Part shown: one piece after another, positions 62,107 to 64,000 of the stretch
How the letters are laid out: each line of letters opens with the position of its first letter
How positions within the stretch are numbered: position 1 is the stretch's first letter
Assembly (NCBI RefSeq): GCF_035271045.1
Contig: NZ_DATESC010000007.1
Location: forward strand, 124,001-188,000
DNA length: 64,000 nucleotides
DNA from: Marinospirillum sp035271045
GTDB taxonomy: Bacteria; Pseudomonadota; Gammaproteobacteria; Pseudomonadales; Halomonadaceae
Direction: 5' to 3'
Notes under the pieces: generated by a model
Told to the model about the DNA's origin: nothing
Databases searched by the model: none
What the model saw: the letters and a program-made list of their open reading frames with translations, nothing else
Program-made: the position numbers and the translations under genes

Positions 62107-63765
62107 TTACATCATACCGCCCATGCCACCCATGCCACCCATACCGCCCATGCCACCCATGTCGCCCATACCACCAGCAGATTTTTCTTCTGGTAGCTCA
62201 GCAACCATGCACTGGGTAGTAATCATTAGACCACCAACCGATGCAGCAGATTGTAGTGCAGTACGTGTTACTTTAGCTGGGTCAAGTACACCCATTTCAA
62301 CTAGGTCACCGTAAACGCCGGTTTGTGCGTTGTAACCAAAGTTGCCAGTACCTTCTTTAACTTTAGCAACCACAACAGAGGCTTCTTCGCCAGCGTTAGT
62401 AACGATTTGGCGTAGGGGTGCTTCCATCGCACGTAGAGCAATTGCAATACCGTGGTTTTGGTCTTCGTTGTCGCCTTTAACGGCTCTAACGGCTTCAAGT
62501 ACACGAATTAACGCAGTACCGCCACCAGGTACAACACCTTCTTCTACTGCTGCGCGAGTTGAGTGCAGAGCATCTTCAACACGGGCTTTCTTCTCTTTCA
62601 TTTCCATTTCAGAAGCAGCACCGATACGAATAACAGCAACACCGCCAGCAAGTTTAGCTAGGCGCTCTTGTAGTTTTTCACGGTCGTAGTCAGACGTTGT
62701 ATCTTCCATTTGCGCACGAATCTGCTTAACGCGTGATTCGATATCGTCTTGGCTACCCGCACCATCAATAATGGTGGTTGATTCTTTGGTTAGCACGGCG
62801 CGCTTAGCGGTACCTAGGTGTTCTAGCGTTGCATCTTCTAGGTTTAGGCCAACTTCTTCTGAGATAACAGTAGCATTACTCAGAATAGCGATGTCTTGTA
62901 GCATTGCCTTACGACGGTCGCCAAAGCCAGGTGCTTTTGCTGCAGCAACTTTAACAATGCCGCGCATATTGTTAACAACTAACGTTGCCATTGCTTCGCC
63001 TTCGATATCTTCAGCAATAATTAGCAAAGGCTTACCGCTTTTTGCAGTTGCTTCTAATACTGGCAATAGCTCACGGATGTTAGAGATTTTTTTGTCTACA
63101 AGCAGGATGTAGGGGTCTTCCATTTCGGCAGACATATTATCTTGGTTGTTTACAAAGTAAGGAGAGATGTAGCCACGGTCGAACTGCATACCTTCAACCA
63201 CTTCTAGCTCATCTTCAAAACCACGGCCTTCATCAACCGTAATTACGCCTTCTTTGCCGACTTTTTCCATAGCGTTGGCAATAATTTCACCAATGCGTGC
63301 ATCACCATTTGCAGATATAGTACCGACTTGGGCAATCGACTTGGTGTCTGCGCAAGGCTTAGCAAGCTTTTTAATTTCTTCAACGGCTACGGCTACGGCT
63401 TTGTCGATACCGCGCTTAAGGTCCATTGGGTTCATACCCGCTGTAACAACCTTAAAGCCTTCGTTGACAATGGCTTGTGCCAAAACAGTTGCGGTTGTAG
63501 TACCGTCGCCTGCTTCATCAGATGCTTTAGACGCTACTTCTTTAACCATTTGTGCGCCCATGTTTTCGAACTTGTCTTTGAGTTCGATTTCACGCGCAAC
63601 CGATACACCATCTTTAGTAACAATGGGTGAACCGTAAGATTTGTCGAGTACAACATTACGACCCTTAGGACCTAGGGTGGTTTTCACTGCGTCGGCTAGA
63701 ATATTGACACCAGTAACCATGCGCTTACGAGCGTCATCACCGAAACGTACATCTTTAGCGGCCAT
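62107..63765 (-). CDS. groL: Chaperonin GroEL
   Basis: The 552-residue 60-kDa chaperonin that forms the double-ring folding chamber. It has MAAKDVRFGDDARKRMV, TLGPKGRNVVLDKSYGSPIVTKDGVSVAREI, DGTTTATVLAQAIV (ATPase), VEEGVVPGGGTALIR and the flexible GGM-repeat tail ending MGGMM. An AGGAA lies before the ATG. It follows groS by 72 bases as in the usual groESL operon. No CIRCE element is visible, but the operon promoter is outside the window. Confidence 0.98.
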   Translation of the reverse strand: MAAKDVRFGDDARKRMVTGVNILADAVKTTLGPKGRNVVLDKSYGSPIVTKDGVSVAREIELKDKFENMGAQMVKEVASKASDEAGDGTTTATVLAQAIVNEGFKVVTAGMNPMDLKRGIDKAVAVAVEEIKKLAKPCADTKSIAQVGTISANGDARIGEIIANAMEKVGKEGVITVDEGRGFEDELEVVEGMQFDRGYISPYFVNNQDNMSAEMEDPYILLVDKKISNIRELLPVLEATAKSGKPLLIIAEDIEGEAMATLVVNNMRGIVKVAAAKAPGFGDRRKAMLQDIAILSNATVISEEVGLNLEDATLEHLGTAKRAVLTKESTTIIDGAGSQDDIESRVKQIRAQMEDTTSDYDREKLQERLAKLAGGVAVIRIGAASEMEMKEKKARVEDALHSTRAAVEEGVVPGGGTALIRVLEAVRAVKGDNEDQNHGIAIALRAMEAPLRQIVTNAGEEASVVVAKVKEGTGNFGYNAQTGVYGDLVEMGVLDPAKVTRTALQSAASVGGLMITTQCMVAELPEEKSAGGMGDMGGMGGMGGMGGMGGMM

Positions 63766-63837
63766 TTTCTTTTCCTGTTCTTAAATAAGGGTTGTTCTTA
63801 AATAACTGTCTTGGATAGAAGGGGTGTTTAGAAAGGT

Positions 63838-64000
63838 CTAGCTTTCTAGCACACCGAAAATTTCGCTTTCGTTCAGAATCAGTAGTTCTTCACCGTCAAT
63901 TTTAATGGTGCTGCCAGCGTAGCTGCCAAAAATGACCTTATCACCAGCCTTAACTGACAGTGGACGCAACTGACCATCAACAAAGCGACCTTCACCGATA
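63838..64000 (-). CDS. groS: Co-chaperonin GroES, 5' end beyond the window
   Basis: Only the last 53 codons are present. The readable sequence includes LRPLSVKAGDKVIFGSYAG, IDGEELLILNESEIFGVLES and a TAG stop at 63838. These are the C-terminal beta-barrel strands of the 10-kDa lid that caps GroEL. The start, mobile loop and promoter lie outside the window. Confidence 0.96.
   Translation of the reverse strand, partial: IGEGRFVDGQLRPLSVKAGDKVIFGSYAGSTIKIDGEELLILNESEIFGVLES

Noticed and set aside
62107..62165. Short tandem repeat ATGCCACCC/ATACCGCCC pattern
   Set aside because: It is the coding sequence for the GGM repeat tail of GroEL on the minus strand, a normal feature of the protein.
62342..63637. 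Long plus-strand open frames antisense to groL (up to about 127 codons)
   Set aside because: They mirror the codon structure of a highly conserved gene, have no ribosome sites and encode no recognisable domain.
1..64000. Search for CRISPR repeats, transposases, phage genes, toxin-antitoxin pairs and rRNA genes
   Set aside because: None were seen by eye on either strand; the window is almost entirely conserved housekeeping genes.

Overview
This 64 kb window is ordinary chromosomal core sequence from a gammaproteobacterium. It is moderately AT-rich by eye and very gene-dense. The gene orders are typical of the class: rpe-trpE, lptD-surA-pdxA-rsmA-apaH, tsaD-folB-folK, rpsU-dnaG-rpoD, and proA-nadD-rsfS-rlmH-mrdA-rodA-mltB-rlpA-dacA-ybeD-lipB-lipA. 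A cbb3 oxidase indicates aerobic or microaerobic respiration. Genes related to flgT and flgP suggest a sheathed or high-torque polar flagellum. A 6-phosphofructokinase of the pyrophosphate-dependent type is a lineage hint, because this type is common in methylotrophic and sulfur-oxidising gammaproteobacteria. The species cannot be fixed from the sequence alone. I see no prophage, insertion sequence, CRISPR array or integron.

Layout. 1-4.7 kb (minus strand): the cytochrome cbb3 oxidase operon ccoNOQP with a terminator, followed by a truncated ccoG. 5.0-5.6 kb: a tRNA operon in the mirror order Val-Asp-Asp-Val with a strong promoter and a terminator. 5.7-11.9 kb: fadH, gshA, an unlinked dihydrolipoyl-dehydrogenase-like flavoprotein and a DMT permease. 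11.9-14.4 kb: a small outer-membrane barrel protein, nadK and a metallophosphatase. 14.5-21.5 kb: a rhomboid protease, two conserved proteins of unknown function, then tamA and tamB. 21.5-27.5 kb: trpE and rpe, a DUF3530 protein, and the minus-strand cell-wall recycling set amgK-murU-djlA. 27.6-34.6 kb: lptD-surA-pdxA-rsmA-apaH-glpE. 34.7-36.5 kb: flgT and a flgP-like lipoprotein. 36.6-39.6 kb: cca converging on tsaD-folB-folK. 39.7-44.1 kb: rpsU-dnaG-rpoD and a tRNA-Ile(CAT). 44.2-45.5 kb: a two-gene terZ-terD unit. 45.6-56.5 kb: the long minus-strand cell-wall, ribosome and lipoate operon. 56.7-58.6 kb: two overlapping genes for membrane proteins with decayed GGDEF domains. 58.6-64 kb: ubiX-mpl, the PPi-type phosphofructokinase, groL and a truncated groS.

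The most notable content is the pair at 56708-58565. Both proteins have about six membrane helices and a GGDEF-like domain whose catalytic motif is lost. The second keeps an RxxD motif at exactly the spacing of the c-di-GMP inhibitory site, so it looks like a c-di-GMP receptor rather than an enzyme. Other points of interest are two parallel muropeptide recycling routes (amgK-murU and mpl), a terZ-terD pair without the rest of the ter system, a promoter followed directly by a terminator hairpin in the rpoD leader, and the absence of apaG, gph and plsY from otherwise conserved neighbourhoods.
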